Assembly: GCA_012932295.1 (NCBI GenBank) | Contig: JAAONU010000002.1 | Coordinates: 24,087,770 to 24,151,769, forward strand | DNA length: 64,000 bases | DNA from: Cyclina sinensis | Taxonomy: Eukaryota; Mollusca; Bivalvia; Venerida; Veneridae | Reading direction: 5' to 3' | Part shown: piece by piece, positions 46,801 to 57,355 of the stretch | How the letters are laid out: the number at the start of each line of letters is the position of its first letter | Position numbering within the stretch: position 1 is the stretch's first letter | The notes under the pieces: model-generated | The model's database searches: none | What the model was told of the DNA's origin: nothing | Seen by the model: only the letters and a program-made list of their open reading frames with translations | Translations under genes and position numbers: made by a program

Positions 46801-49800
46801 ACATCTCCTCCTAAACGGTTGGGAGATTTTCCACCAAATTTCACCGAAATGTTCCTTTCATAGCCCCATATTAAAATTGCTAAAATGGTTCTGCTCCATT
46901 GATCAAAATGGCCGCCAAAGCTAAAAATAGATTTTTGTCAATATATGGCTTCAAATGACATCTCCTTCTAAACCACTTGGCCATTTTAAACCAAATTTGA
47001 CAGAAATGTTCCTTATAATGCCCTTTTCTAAAATTGCTCAAACCGTTCCGCTACATTGCACATTAGGGCTGCAAAAGCTAAAAATAGAAAAAAATTCAAA
47101 CAACATCTCCTCCTAAACGGTTGGGAGATTTTCCACCAAATTTCACCGAAATGTTCCTTTCATAGCCCCATATTAAAATTGCAAAAATGGTTCTGCTCCA
47201 TTGATCAAAATGGCCGCCAGAGCAAAAAAATAGATTTTTGTCAATATATGGCTTCAATTGACATCTCCTTCTAAACCACTTGGCCATTTTAAACCAAATT
47301 TGACAGAAATGTTCCTTATAATGCCCTTTTCTAAAATTGCTCAAACCATTCCGCTACATTGCACATAAGGGCTGCAAAAGCTAAAAATAGAAAAAAATTC
47401 AAACAACATCTCCTCCTAAACGGTTGGGGAGATTTTCCACCAAATTTCACCAGAATGTTCCTTACATAGCCCTCTATTAAAATTGCTAAAATGGTTCTGC
47501 TCCATTGAACAAAATGGCCGCATGAGCTAAAAATAGATTTTCGTCAATATTTTGCTTCAAATGACATCTCCTCCAAAAGCACGTGGCCATTTTAAGCCAA
47601 ATTTGACAGAAATGTTCCTTATAAGGCCCTTTTCTAAAATTGCTCAAACCGTTCCACTCAATTGCACATAAGGGCTGCAAAAGCTAAAAGTAGAAAAGAA
47701 ATCAAACAGCATCTCCTCCTCAATGGCAAGGTAATTTTCCATCAAATGTCACCGAAATGTTCCTTATATACCCCTGCATTAAAATTGCTTAAACGGTTCT
47801 GCTCCATTGAACAAAATGGCCACCAGAGCTAAAAATAGGTTGTTTTCAAAATATTGCTTCAAATGACATCTCTTCACAAGCTGTTATCACGAAATTGCCT
47901 CTGCCCCATGGATTTTTTGTATAAAAGATGAGATCTTTGAATATCTTCAGTTAGAAAATGTCATGTTGCATCTGATGTTTGCTCAAGCAAAGTACTCAGG
48001 TGAGCGATCCAGGGCCATCATGGCCCTCTTGTTTTAGATATTTGGTTTGTAGGCACCTTCCATGAACCTCTACTATTCACTGTGGTCAAGGTCAAATTCA
48101 TCAACGTTAAAAATTGATTTTTCTACTTTTTGTTATGGGGCCTTTATTTATTGACCGATATCTTAGATATTTGGTATCTAGGTACCTTGCATGGACCTCT
48201 ACCTCTGGGTGGGGTATGAGTTCACTGTGATCCATGTCAAGGTCTTACATCATAGTGTTATACTCCTATTAGATTCAGTTTTAACAACACTTTCACAAAC
48301 CATTTATAAACAATTGATCTCCATTTTTTTCCTGAATCAACCTGATTTCATCATGGGTTCCAGAGGTATGGGAGTCAGAAGAGGCATATTTTGCCATGTC
48401 TGCATGATAGTGATTTCACAACTTTGATAATCTTTCAAACTACTGGCTGAGCATTTATTGATCTATATCTTAGATATTGATATGTATGTACCATGGACAT
48501 CTGCCCTTGAGTTGGATTTTAGGTTACTAGGGTCAAGGTTACCAAGGCTAAAAAACAAAATTGGCCCTTTATGAAGAGGTTAGGCAAGTTTTACAATAAG
48601 AATATATAGAAAACTTTGAAAATCTCCTCCTCAGAAACTCCTGGCAAAATTTCAAAGTTATTTCACACAAATGTTCCTTGACATACCGACTTTTATTCTA
48701 TTTTGGAAGTTATATTAAGAAAAAAATGAACAACATTTACTATGGTTCTTAAGTGAGCAATGTAGGGCCATAACGACCCTCTTGTTTAATATTTAATTGA
48801 TAAAGTTATTAAGCCAAATGTAATAGAACAGTATGTATAAACCTTGGCAGGAGACAGTTGTCAACATTTTATTATACCAGTTACTTCTAGATATGTACCA
48901 GTATGCCAATACTAAAGCTGTGAGTCAGAATAGGTATTTTTAAACAATGATTTATTCTTCTTGCATAGCCAAGTGAAATTCTGTGAATTTAAAGAAAGAC
49001 TGTGAAAAGATATACATGAAATTAGTGAGACCAGATATTTAGACTTGCATAGCCAATACAAAGCTAAACAAAACTGTTTTACATTGGTAACATACATTGT
49101 AGCGTACAGCTCATTTCTAAGTTAAACAGTTTCCCTAGGATTTATTTTCATATACTGATGTGTGTCAAATGTGTACCAGGTTTCAGTAATTTGCAAGGGA
49201 AGAAAGCATAAAAAATGCTGACTGTTGCCAAAAAAAAAAAAATTAGTAGCAAAGCATATATTTATTGATAATTAAGTTTCATAAGTTTTGTTTCAGGTTC
49301 TCATTTGTAGAAATTACGTTTATGGTTGTAACTTGTGACTATGCAAGAGCAGAGTGAATCCTCCTAATCAGTGGTTTACCCCACTCTAATTTCCTTAACA
49401 CCTATTCATATAAGTGCTTTAACAATGATCATCACTCAGTTTTAATCCTTTGTTGCTTTCCATATTCATTGGTTAACAGCCCATTTGTAAGTAGACTGCC
49501 TTTATTCCTCATGTATCAGAATAGCTGAAGGAAAGGAAGGTAATATAATCAATTTCAGGTCATGATCAGGAGCTGACAGAGGTTCGTGCACACCCTGCCC
49601 AGAGCCTCGTGGTTACCTCTTCTAAGGATACGACTTTCAGACTGTGGGACTTCAGAGACCCAAATATGCCAGTAACTGTGTTTCAAGGGCATACACAGTA
49701 AGTTAAAATAGACAAGACAGCTTACTCTGTATATAGTTTATCCAGTGTTAATATTGTTGAACAGACATTGTCATCAGGACTTTCTCATAGGTATGATTAG

Positions 49801-52800
49801 TAAATGAAGACATGTTTTACTTTGTGTGATTTTCAGTAGTATATGTTAGTATTTTGTTTTCTCCCCTTGTACACTTTTACAGTATTTCCAGTGTAAGAGT
49901 TTGATTCAGACATTTAAATGTGTGCTTGATATGTTACTCTTGACTCATGATGTACTTCAGGGAGAATGGGTGGGGGAAATCATATGTGTCTCATGATAAC
50001 CTTCTCTGTGATACTTATGGTAAGAAATATATAATTTTCTAAAAATGACTCTTTGTTCATTTTTAACCAGGTTTTCAACGAAAACCTCGTTATTGTAATG
50101 CTGAAGTCGGCGGGCGGGCGTCAACTTTTGGTTTCCGCTCAGTAACTTGAGTTTACTTTGGCCTATTGACGCCTAACTTGGTGTATGGGTAGCTTATATC
50201 AAGAGGCAGCTTGGGATTGCTACCCAGGCGTCTGTGATCAAGGTCAAGGTCACTCTTGCTAAAAATAGAAATTCAGTTTCCGCTCAATAACTTGAGTTTG
50301 CTTTGACCTATTGACCCCAAACTTGGTATATGAGTAGCTTATATCAAGAGGCAGCTTGGGATTGCTACCCAGGTTTCTGTGATCAAGGTCAAGGTCACTG
50401 TTGCTAAAAATAGAAATTCAGTTTCCCCTCAATAACTTGAGTTTGCTTTGACCTATTGACCTCAAACTTGGTATATGGGTAGCTTATATCAAGAGGCAGC
50501 TTGGGATTGCTACCCAAGTGTCTGTGATCAAGGTCAAGGTCACTGTTGCTAAAAATAGAAATTCAGTTTCCGCTCAATAACTTGAGTTTGCTTTGACCTA
50601 TTGACCCCAAACTTGGTGTATGGGTAGCTTATATCAAAGGGCAGCTTGGCAAGTTTGCTTTGGTCTATTGATGCTAAACTTGGTATATAGGTAACTTATA
50701 TTAAGAGACAGATTGGGATTGCTACCCAGATGTCTGTGGTCAAGGTCATTGTTGCTAAAAAAAGAAATTAAGTTTCCGCTCAATAACTTTAGTTTGCTTA
50801 GACCTATTGACACCAAATTTAGTATTTGGGTAGCTGATATCAAGATGCAACTTGGCATTGCTACCCAGGTGTCTGTGAACAAGGTCAAGGTCACTGTTGC
50901 TTTAAAAAAGAAATTCAGTTTTCACATAATAACTTGAGTTAGCCTTGACCTGCTGACACCAAACTTGCTGTGTGGGTAGCTTATATTAAGATGCAGCTTG
51001 GGATTGCTATTATGATATCTGGGAGCAAGGTCAAGGTCACTTGCTTACAATAGCTTCAATAACTTCAGCACACTTTGACCTATTGATACTCAACTTGGCA
51101 TGTGTCTAGCTTACATGAAAATACAGCGTGGCATTGCTACTCAGGTATCTGATTTATTTTTATTTTGAACTATTGAAACCAACTTTCTGTGTTGGTACCA
51201 AAATAACAGCACCATTTTTACTTCACTGCCATATTTCTTCCTAATTCCATGCACATCAATACTTGGTCGTTGAAAACCTGGTTTTCTTTTAGATTCTTTA
51301 GATACTATTCTTTTTGTATAGTTTATATTGATCTTATCTTGGCAGGCCTGTGACAACTGCTGTGTTTGCTGGTCAAGAGAAGCTTGTCTCTGGTAGTGAT
51401 GATAGAACAGTCAAGGTATGGGATCTGAAAAACATGAGGTCACCCATAGCAACCATAAGAACAGATTCGTCTGTTAACAGGTATTTTATGTTTGTTTCAT
51501 ATTTTAAGTGTTCTCTTATTAACAATAAAAGTAAGAATATTTAAATGTTATATTTACAGATCATGAGATACAATGAAACCAGTCACCATCATTCACCTTG
51601 AGGTGAATAGTTTTCATGACCCATCATTTAATTATGCCTCGCATCAAAATAAAGAAATTCAAACAGTAGAAGTTATCATTTGATTGCTCATTGTCTGGTT
51701 AATACTTCTCTGCAAGTGCTTGTTTTACCCTGTGACATACAGGCAGTTTATGGACAATCTGTTGTTACTCAGTCACTGGTATATGTAAGTTTGTATTACA
51801 ACAAACATGTGATTTTATTTATCTGTTTGTTCTTAAATTTCAGTCCACTATTTTTATACCCCCCGCACAGTGAAGTTGTAAGGGTGGTATACTTGAATCA
51901 GCTTGTCTGTCTGGCCTTCCGGTTTTGGTTGCCTGGGACATAACTCAAAAACTATTGAAGGAATCAATTTGAAACTTCATAGATATATAGATCTCATTGA
52001 GGAGAAGTGTTGTGCCCAAGAACCATAATTCTTCTTTTCCATGATTTTGGAATTATTGCCCTGTGTAATGTTTCATACCTAATTTTTGTCTAGGGCATAT
52101 CTCAAAAACTATTGGAGGTATCAACTTGAAACTTCATATATAAATAGAATTCATTGAAGAGAAGTGCAGTGCCAAAGAACCATAACTCTCTTTTGCACAA
52201 TTTTGGAGTTATTTCCCTTTGTAATTTTTCATACTTGATTTTAGTCCAGGGCATTAAGTAACATGCTCCCATATATCAATACCCTTCTGACAAAGAATAT
52301 GACAGTTAACTTGTGCACGATTTAAAATCACAGAATTATACTAATACTGCACAGAATTCAATTCTTAATTAACAAAAATGTTTGTCTATCAGATAATTTT
52401 AATGAATTATTTCCAGTAAATAAATGTACATATATATCAAGCATCGGAATAGTGGGAAAGAATTATAAGAAATGATATACAGATGTCAGAAGACTAACAA
52501 TTCAGAAAGTTGCCTGGATTTCATAGTCTCCAAGATGATATTTTACTTCTGTCTTTATGAAAAGTGTAGCATTTAGCATTTTTAAGGACAAGCAGTAGCT
52601 CTTGATTTTCATATAAATGTTTACTTTATAGAGACAATAAGATGATATTTTGTCTGTTAATCTATAAAGGAAGATTGGATGTAGATTTTGTTTTGGGGTT
52701 TAACGCCGATTTCAACATAGGTTATATCTCGGCGGTCAGTCCACCTAACCGGTTTTCCTGGATAACTAACCAGTAATTGCCAATTTCTCCGCAAGTGACT

Positions 52801-55800
52801 GACTACTGTTCCCACATGATCTACTCTGAATCAGCGGTGAGAGACAAATGAACATAAGACACAATGTCTGAGAACAAATGTCACGGAGAAATTTTGCCCT
52901 GCCCAGGGGTCGAACCAACGACCGATGGATTACTAATCAAGTGCTCTACCTATTGAGCTAAGCGGGCGGGCTCTTGGATGTAGACTGTCTGAATATCTCT
53001 AATATACTAAACCTACATAATTAAATACATGCATGATTAGTCCTGTATTGACTTTCAATTTTCAGGCTTTCTGTCTCACAGCAGGGTATAATTGCCATCC
53101 CCCATGACAACAGACAAATAAGGTTGTTTGACATCAATGGCAACAGGATAGGGCGACTTCCTCGAAGTAATAGAACTGTAAGTATACAAGCCATAAATGA
53201 TGTAGTTATAGAACTGTAAGTATACAACCTGTGAATGATGTTATAATAGAACTGTGAGTATACAAGCCCTGAATGATGTAGTTATAGATCTGTAAGTATA
53301 CAACCCGTGAATGATGTTATAATAGAACAGTAAGTATACAAGCCATGAATGATGTAGTTATAGATCTGTAAGTATACAACCCGTGAATGATGTTATAATA
53401 GAACAGTAAGTATACAAGCCATGAATGATGTAGTTATAGATCTGTAAGTATACAACCCGTGAATGATGTTATAATAGAACAGTAAGTATACAAGCCATGA
53501 ATGATGTAGTTATAGATCTGTAAGTATACAACCCGTGAATGATGTTATAATAGAACAGTAAGTATACAAGCCATGAATGATATAGTTATAGAACTGTAAG
53601 TATACAAGCCCTGAATGATGTAGTTATAGAACTGTAAGTATACAACCCGTGAATGATGTAGTTATAGATCTGTAAGTATACAACCCGTGAATGATGTAGT
53701 TATAGAACTGTAAGTATACAACCCGTGAATGATGTAGTTATAGATCTGTAAGTATACAACCCGTGAATGATGTAGTTATAGATCTGTAAGTATACAACCC
53801 GTGAATGATGTTATAATAGAACAGTAAGTATACAAGCCCTGAATGATGTAGTTATAGATCTGTAAGTGTACAACCCGTGAATGATGTTATAATAGAACAG
53901 TAAGTATACAAGCCATGAATGATGTAGTTATAGATCTGTAAGTATACAACCCGTGAATGATGTTATAATAGAACAGTAAGTATACAAGCCATGAATGATG
54001 TAGTTATAGAACTGTAAGTATACAAGCCCTGAATGATGTAGTTATAAAACTGTAAGTATACAAGCCCTGAATGATGTAGTTATAGAACTGTAAGTATACA
54101 AGCCCTGAATGATGTAGTTATAGAACTGTAAGTATACAAGCCCTGAATGATGTAGTTATAGAACTGTAAGTATACAACCCATGAATGATGTAGTTATAGA
54201 ACTGTAAGTATACAAGCCCTGAATGATGTAGTTATAGAACTGTAAGTGTACAAGCCATGAATGATGTTGTTATAGAACTGTAAGTTTACAAGCCATGAAT
54301 GATGTAGTTATAGAACTGTAAGTGTACAAGCCATGAATGATGTAGTTACAGAACTGTAAGTATACAAGCCCTGAATGATGTTATTATAGAACTGTAAGTA
54401 TACAACCTATTAATGATGATATAATAGAACTGTAAGTATACAAGCCCTTTAAGGGTGTAGTTATAGAACTGTAAATATACAACCCATGAATGATGTAGTT
54501 ATAGAACTGTAAGTATACAACCCATGAATGATGTAGTTATAGAACTGTAAGTATACAACCCATGAATGATGATATAATAGAACTGTAAGTATACTAGCCC
54601 TGAATGATGTTGTTATAGAATTGTAAGTATACAAGCCCTGAATGATGTAGTTATAGAACTGTAAGTGTACAAGCCCTGAATGATGTAGTTATAGAACTGT
54701 AAGTATACAACCCAAGAATGATGATATAATAGAACTGTAAGTATACTAGCCCTGAATGATGTTGTTATAGAATTGTAAGTATACAAGCCCTGAATGATGT
54801 AGTTACAGAATTGTAAGCATACAACCCATGAATGATGTTGGACGTTGTCTTTCGGACGTCCGCACTTAGTTTGTTAACACTCATTGGGGTCACATTTTTG
54901 CTTCAATTCTCATGAAACTTAGTCACGATGTTGTCCCAGTAATTACCAGGACGAGTTCGAACATGGGTTATCTGGGATGAAAAACTAAGTCACATGGCCC
55001 AAAAATAGAAAAACCTTGTTAACACTCTAGAGGTTACATTTTCAGTCCAAATATCCTGAATTTTTGACAGAAAGGTCGCTTCGATAATTTCTAGCTCAAA
55101 TTTGAATATGGGTCATCTGTGGTAAAAAACTAGGTCACAGAGCCCAAATAAGGAAAAACCTTGTTAACAATCTAGAGGTTACATTTTCTGTCAAAATATC
55201 CTGAAACTATATCAGAAAGGTTGTTTGATGATGTCTAGGTCAAGTTACTCTCCTGCGCATCGGTAGAATGTTTCACTTTGTTACCTCTGCTAAAATTCAA
55301 TTTTCGGAACGATATTTTTATTTTTAGACAGAGAAATCCACAGTTACTTTTCAGCCAGTCAGTGACTAGCTTACAACGAAATGTCCATACATACAATTGA
55401 CAACCCAAAATGTAAACAAACAATGCATGTCTGCATGTTACTTTTCAAAGTGATTTTTAATATGTATATGTAAATAAACCAGTAAAACTATCAAAAAGGT
55501 TAAAATCATGATGGTGTGGTTGTTTTTAGATGTTTAATTGCTGTATTTAGATGTTTACGTAAACGCATAGTTGAAATGTATTTACAAAATTGTCAGAAAA
55601 CACCCGTCTATTTATAATTTTTGGAATCACATCGTTTAAACCTATGAAAAATGGTTTAAAGATTTTTCGGTTTTGGGGATATTGGTGCACTTTCATTGGT
55701 TACTTAAAAGTTCATTGTAAAGTTCAGTATCATAAATCTACTCTTATTAAAGCAGCAGTGTGAAGTAACAGTAGTGTATTCATTTAGCTGCTGAGGGAGC

Positions 55801-57334
55801 GTAAGGTCAAGTTTGAATATGGGTCATCTGGGGTAAAAAACTAGGTCACATAGCCCATATAAGGAAAAACTTTGTAAACACTCTAGAGGCTACATTTTCA
55901 GTCCAAATATCCTGGAACATTTTCAGAAAAATTGCTTTGATGATTTCTAGCTCAAGTTCAAATATGGGCCATCTGTGGTCAAAAACTAGGTCACAGAGCC
56001 CAAATATGGAAAAACCTTGTTAACACTCTAGAGGTAACATTTTAAGTCCAAATATCATGGACTTTATCAGAAAGGTTGTTTCGATAATTTCTAGGTTAAG
56101 TTTGAATATGGGTTATCTGGGATCAATTAACCAGATCCATAACAACTTTGTTAAAAGCAGTCATACTCAGGTGAGCGATATAGGGCCATCATGACCCTCT
56201 TGTTTTATCATATGGCCAGTGCCCTCAGAAAGTTTTATTAATTTATGAAGTAACAGTATGTTATTGTGGATAGTACATAATAGAGAAAGCATCCCATTCT
56301 TTGTTCTTTTACATGCTTCGTGTGTAGTACCAATACATGGGACTTCTGGTTTTAACCTCAGGAGTTAGGGATTTAATTCACAAACCAAAGATTACAGTCC
56401 AGCACATTAGCACTGTACAACTGATCTTTCCCAAATTTCGTTGTCACTTAAACATAATTTTATACAAGGGATCTAGTTCATTTATTTGTCTAATTCCTAT
56501 CACACTGGTTGTATATATGCTAATAATACCCTGGCTTATAACACAATGAACATACAAAATATTTGTCAAATTGAGAATTTATAATCCAGAGAGCTGTATT
56601 TTTGACTTAGTTAAAAAAAATATATAAACGTTATTATTAGTTACAGTATTAACTGTCGAAAATATCTTACTGCTGTATTGTTGTACTATATATGATTGAG
56701 ATATGATGAAAAATGGAGTGTAAATGATGGAAAGAAACTGACAGGACTACTGGCTGACTGAAAAGACACAAATAAAGAAGTGCTGAAAAAGCTGTTTGAC
56801 AATGAAATACTAGCCAGTCCCTTATCTAGAATACCAGATGTTGAACTGCTTTCTTATCCTGGCCAGTTGTTTTGGTTTTGAGACATCCATACATGTAGTT
56901 AGATGGCCATTGTCTTCGTGTCCATTCATTCCTGATTGAATTTTAGAAATTGAACAATTAGGAATTTTTACATGATTTGAGACAATTTCATTTGAGCTAC
57001 CTCTTTACAATGTTTGACTATTTTGTACCGGTATATTTATGAAAAGTTTTACACATACTCATTTTTGTGTTAGTACATACTTTCTTTTGTCAGCATGATA
57101 CTTGGTGAGTATGATATCTGTGTAGATTTCCACCTATGACAGCTGGTTTATGTTGATTGTTAGTGACAATAACTGCTTGTAGTCAGTTTATAAACTGTAT
57201 GTTTATTTCAGGGTCACAGTAAGATGGTCTGTAGTGTTGCCTGGGCACATGACAACCCTGTTTGTAATCTAGTCTCCTGTGGATTTGACCGTAAAGTTTT
57301 TGGCTGGCATGTTAATCTACAAGTGAAGGAGTAG
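37757..57334 (+). CDS. WDR37: WD repeat-containing protein 37 orthologue, 11 coding exons, 475 aa
   Basis: Joined exons: 37757-37881, 38485-38555, 39118-39228, 41620-41805, 43518-43699, 44032-44092, 44485-44667, 49559-49697, 51346-51480, 53066-53177, 57212-57334 (1,428 nt). All introns are GT-AG and all phases match. The product is 475 aa against about 494 in human. The N-terminus is polar, then a helical segment [12 protein letters not shown], then the conserved [12 protein letters not shown] stretch where human disease variants are known to cluster. WD40 blades follow ([92 protein letters not shown]). The vertebrate protein binds PACS1/PACS2; a cytoplasmic scaffold role is inferred. Repeats expand the introns heavily. 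Confidence 0.96.
38195..38275. repeat. poly-C and (CAT/CAC) microsatellite, intron 1
   Basis: A C-rich stretch ('accccccctccccccc'), then imperfect 'catcatcatcatcat' repeats. Confidence 0.75.
38485..38555 (+). CDS. WDR37: WDR37 exon 2
   Basis: 71 nt after 'atatttcag'. It encodes [20 protein letters not shown] and ENLL, equivalent to the human segment LFGQIEREFENLYIENLEL. It ends phase 1 at t|gtaagt. Confidence 0.92.
38818..39043. repeat. 46-bp minisatellite, intron 2
   Basis: About five copies of a 46-bp unit made of two related 23-bp halves: 'tactgttgctacaactgttg'+tag and 'tactgttgttacaagcattg'+tag. It ends about 75 bp before the exon 3 acceptor. Each half ends in 'ttgtag', resembling a 3' splice site. 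Confidence 0.92.
39118..39228 (+). CDS. WDR37: WDR37 exon 3
   Basis: 111 nt after 'gtcttcag', encoding [20 protein letters not shown] through GGVKTKR, a predicted helical or coiled-coil stretch. The donor is t|gtaagc. The first 20 bases of this intron reappear in the 40-bp array at the far end of the same intron. Confidence 0.92.
39292..40188. repeat. 29-bp minisatellite, intron 3 (~30 copies)
   Basis: Unit 'tcaagtacagaccattgtaa'+'gtcttaaca', with t/a and c/t variants and a few short deletions ('gtaagttacatc'). Most units contain GTAAGT, a consensus 5' splice-site core, and 'tacag'. It starts about 65 bp after exon 3. Confidence 0.95.
40929..41613. repeat. 40-bp minisatellite, intron 3 (17 copies)
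   Basis: Seventeen units of 'tatctgtactaaaacatttg'+'taagcaatttactttcactg', identical except for T or A at the first base (A at 41011, 41091, 41211, 41411 and 41531). The array runs directly into the exon 4 acceptor. The last partial unit is 'tatttgtag', and the AG at 41618-41619 is the splice site. Confidence 0.96.
41620..41805 (+). CDS. WDR37: WDR37 exon 4
   Basis: 186 nt. It encodes [40 protein letters not shown] and [20 protein letters not shown]. This is the conserved linker and the first blade, matching the human KASTSKIVSSF...GHRDGIWDVSV region. The donor is g|gtaaga. The reading frame that continues past 41805 is intron. Confidence 0.94.
42440..42835 (+). repeat. dispersed repeat in intron 4
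   Basis: It starts 'ttttatgcccacaccacttt' and ends '...cagaatgctgccacaggcat'+'tcttgtttt', with a 'ggggtggggggagagagggg' stretch near the end. It resembles a common bivalve repeat. No coding capacity is visible. Confidence 0.5.
42888..43090 (+). repeat. probable degraded tRNA-derived SINE
   Basis: 'agtggcagatagttacagtg' (A-box-like) and 'catgtacaagtcccacc' (B-box-like) have tRNA spacing. The intervening 'ctggacttacaacaggatag' resembles the arms of a tRNA-type SINE head. The tail is not clear. Confidence 0.45.
43518..43699 (+). CDS. WDR37: WDR37 exon 5
   Basis: 182 nt after 'ttcacag'. It encodes [40 protein letters not shown] and [20 protein letters not shown], two WD40 units with the WD-type ends 'RIWN' and 'HIWS'. 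It ends phase 0 at gtaagt. Confidence 0.95.
44032..44092 (+). CDS. WDR37: WDR37 exon 6
   Basis: 61 nt encoding [20 protein letters not shown]. This acidic linker corresponds to the human SGEDEVECSDKDEPDLDGD loop between blades. The donor gtactt is weaker than the others. Confidence 0.88.
44485..44667 (+). CDS. WDR37: WDR37 exon 7
   Basis: 183 nt after 'attttccag'. It encodes [20 protein letters not shown] and [20 protein letters not shown], a canonical WD40 repeat matching human HQGVVIASDWL...[12 protein letters not shown]. The donor is g|gttaga. Confidence 0.95.
44779..48790 (+). repeat. GCTCACCTGAG-family element in intron 7, with nested copy
   Basis: The outer element opens 'tagctcacttaagcagagtt'+'catgtgagct' (degenerate hairpin) and closes 'taagtgagcaatgtagggcc'+'ataacgaccctcttgttt' at about 48785. 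Its body has phrases like 'gagcctttatttattgac' and 'cttagatatttggtat'. It is interrupted by a second family member at 46264-48034. Confidence 0.8.
46264..48034 (+). repeat. nested, well-preserved GCTCACCTGAG-family element
   Basis: The 5' end is a hairpin 'agctcacctgagca'/'tgctcagggtgagct' (46265-46295), then 'ccctgtgtccggcgtccg'. The 3' end has 'actcaggtgagcgat', complementary to the 5' end, then hairpin 'agggccatcatggccct' (48011-48027) and 'cttgtt'. The interior is about five tandem ~310-bp units ('caacatctcctcctaaacgg', 'attgctcaaaccgttccgct', 'tggttctgctccattgaa'). It sits between 'gactgataat' and 'ttagatatttgg' of the outer element, consistent with insertion between two Ts. Confidence 0.85.
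49559..49697 (+). CDS. WDR37: WDR37 exon 8
   Basis: 139 nt after 'caatttcag'. It encodes [20 protein letters not shown] and [20 protein letters not shown], then FQGHT, a WD40 unit nearly identical in pattern to human [20 protein letters not shown]. The donor is gtaagt, phase 2. Confidence 0.95.
50065..51283. repeat. TIR-bounded element made of ~145-bp tandem units, intron 8
   Basis: Perfect 17-bp inverted ends AACCAGGTTTTCAACGA (50065-50081) and its complement (51267-51283). The interior is about seven diverged units, the best-preserved 145 bp long ('tttccgctcaataacttgag', 'gggtagcttatatcaagagg', 'gatcaaggtcaaggtcact'). No coding capacity. Confidence 0.8.
51346..51480 (+). CDS. WDR37: WDR37 exon 9
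   Basis: 135 nt after 'cttggcag'. It encodes [20 protein letters not shown] and [20 protein letters not shown], then SSVN. The stretch [20 protein letters not shown] and the following IATIRTDS are identical to human WDR37. The donor is gtattt, phase 2. Confidence 0.97.
51850..52265 (+). repeat. dispersed repeat, two ~180-bp units, intron 9
   Basis: It starts 'tttttataccccccgcacag'. Two units then share 'ctcaaaaactattg', 'aacttgaaacttcatata' and 'aaagaaccataactctc'. A common type of bivalve dispersed repeat; non-coding. Confidence 0.6.
52690..52972 (-). repeat. tRNA-derived SINE (- strand), intron 9
   Basis: On the - strand the head reads 'cccgcttagctcaataggta'+'gagcac' (A box) and 'cgttggttcgacccctgggc' (B box). 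The body ends in 'gttgaaatcggcgttaaac'. A more complete member of the family at 20940-21195. Confidence 0.82.
53066..53177 (+). CDS. WDR37: WDR37 exon 10
   Basis: 112 nt after 'caattttcag'. It encodes [20 protein letters not shown], then [17 protein letters not shown], matching human [30 protein letters not shown]. It ends phase 0 at act|gtaagtat. These last exon bases and the donor are the seed of the intron-10 minisatellite. Reading through this donor meets a stop within the next repeat unit. Confidence 0.95.
53168..54838. repeat. 38-bp splice-donor minisatellite, exon 10/intron 10 (~44 copies)
   Basis: Unit 'gatgtagttatagaactgta'+'agtatacaagccctgaat', with an alternate form 'gatgttataatagaacagta'+'agtatacaagccatgaat'. 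Parts of the array are a 76-bp dimer of the two. The first unit overlaps the real exon end 'agtaatagaact|gtaagtatacaagcc'. Nearly every unit therefore contains the exon tail and a GTAAGTAT donor. Confidence 0.96.
54841..56206 (+). repeat. GCTCACCTGAG-family repeat, intron 10, 5'-truncated
   Basis: It begins within 'ctttcggacgtccgcactta' and ends 'actcaggtgagcgatatagg'+'gccatcatgaccctcttgtt'. It contains four to five ~150-bp units like those at 1-1005 and is split by the 560-bp insertion at 55245-55804. Confidence 0.78.
55245..55804. mobile_element. 560-bp DNA-transposon-like insertion with 7-bp target duplication
   Basis: It interrupts the repeat phrase 'ctaggtcaag|tttgaatatggg'. GGTCAAG is present on both sides (55238-55244 and 55805-55811), and possibly one base more. 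Ends TTACTCTCC and the complement of TTACGCTCC form short imperfect inverted repeats. No coding capacity. A 7-8-bp duplication suggests a hAT-like or Merlin-like nonautonomous element. Confidence 0.72.
57212..57334 (+). CDS. WDR37: WDR37 exon 11 (terminal coding exon)
   Basis: 123 nt after 'tttatttcag'. It encodes [20 protein letters not shown], then [20 protein letters not shown] and TAG. It completes the last blade, as in human GHRRMVCCSAW...TCGFDRQAIGWNINI. Confidence 0.95.
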   Translation, partial: GHSKMVCSVAWAHDNPVCNLVSCGFDRKVFGWHVNLQVKE

Positions 57335-57355
57335 GGCCACATAGACGTTGTATGC

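Noticed and set aside
47056..47680. Several 64-82-codon frames on both strands
   Set aside because: All fall in the ~310-bp tandem units of the nested repeat.
52900..52972. tRNA gene candidate on the - strand
   Set aside because: Part of a SINE with a second copy at 20940-21195; the stems no longer pair fully.
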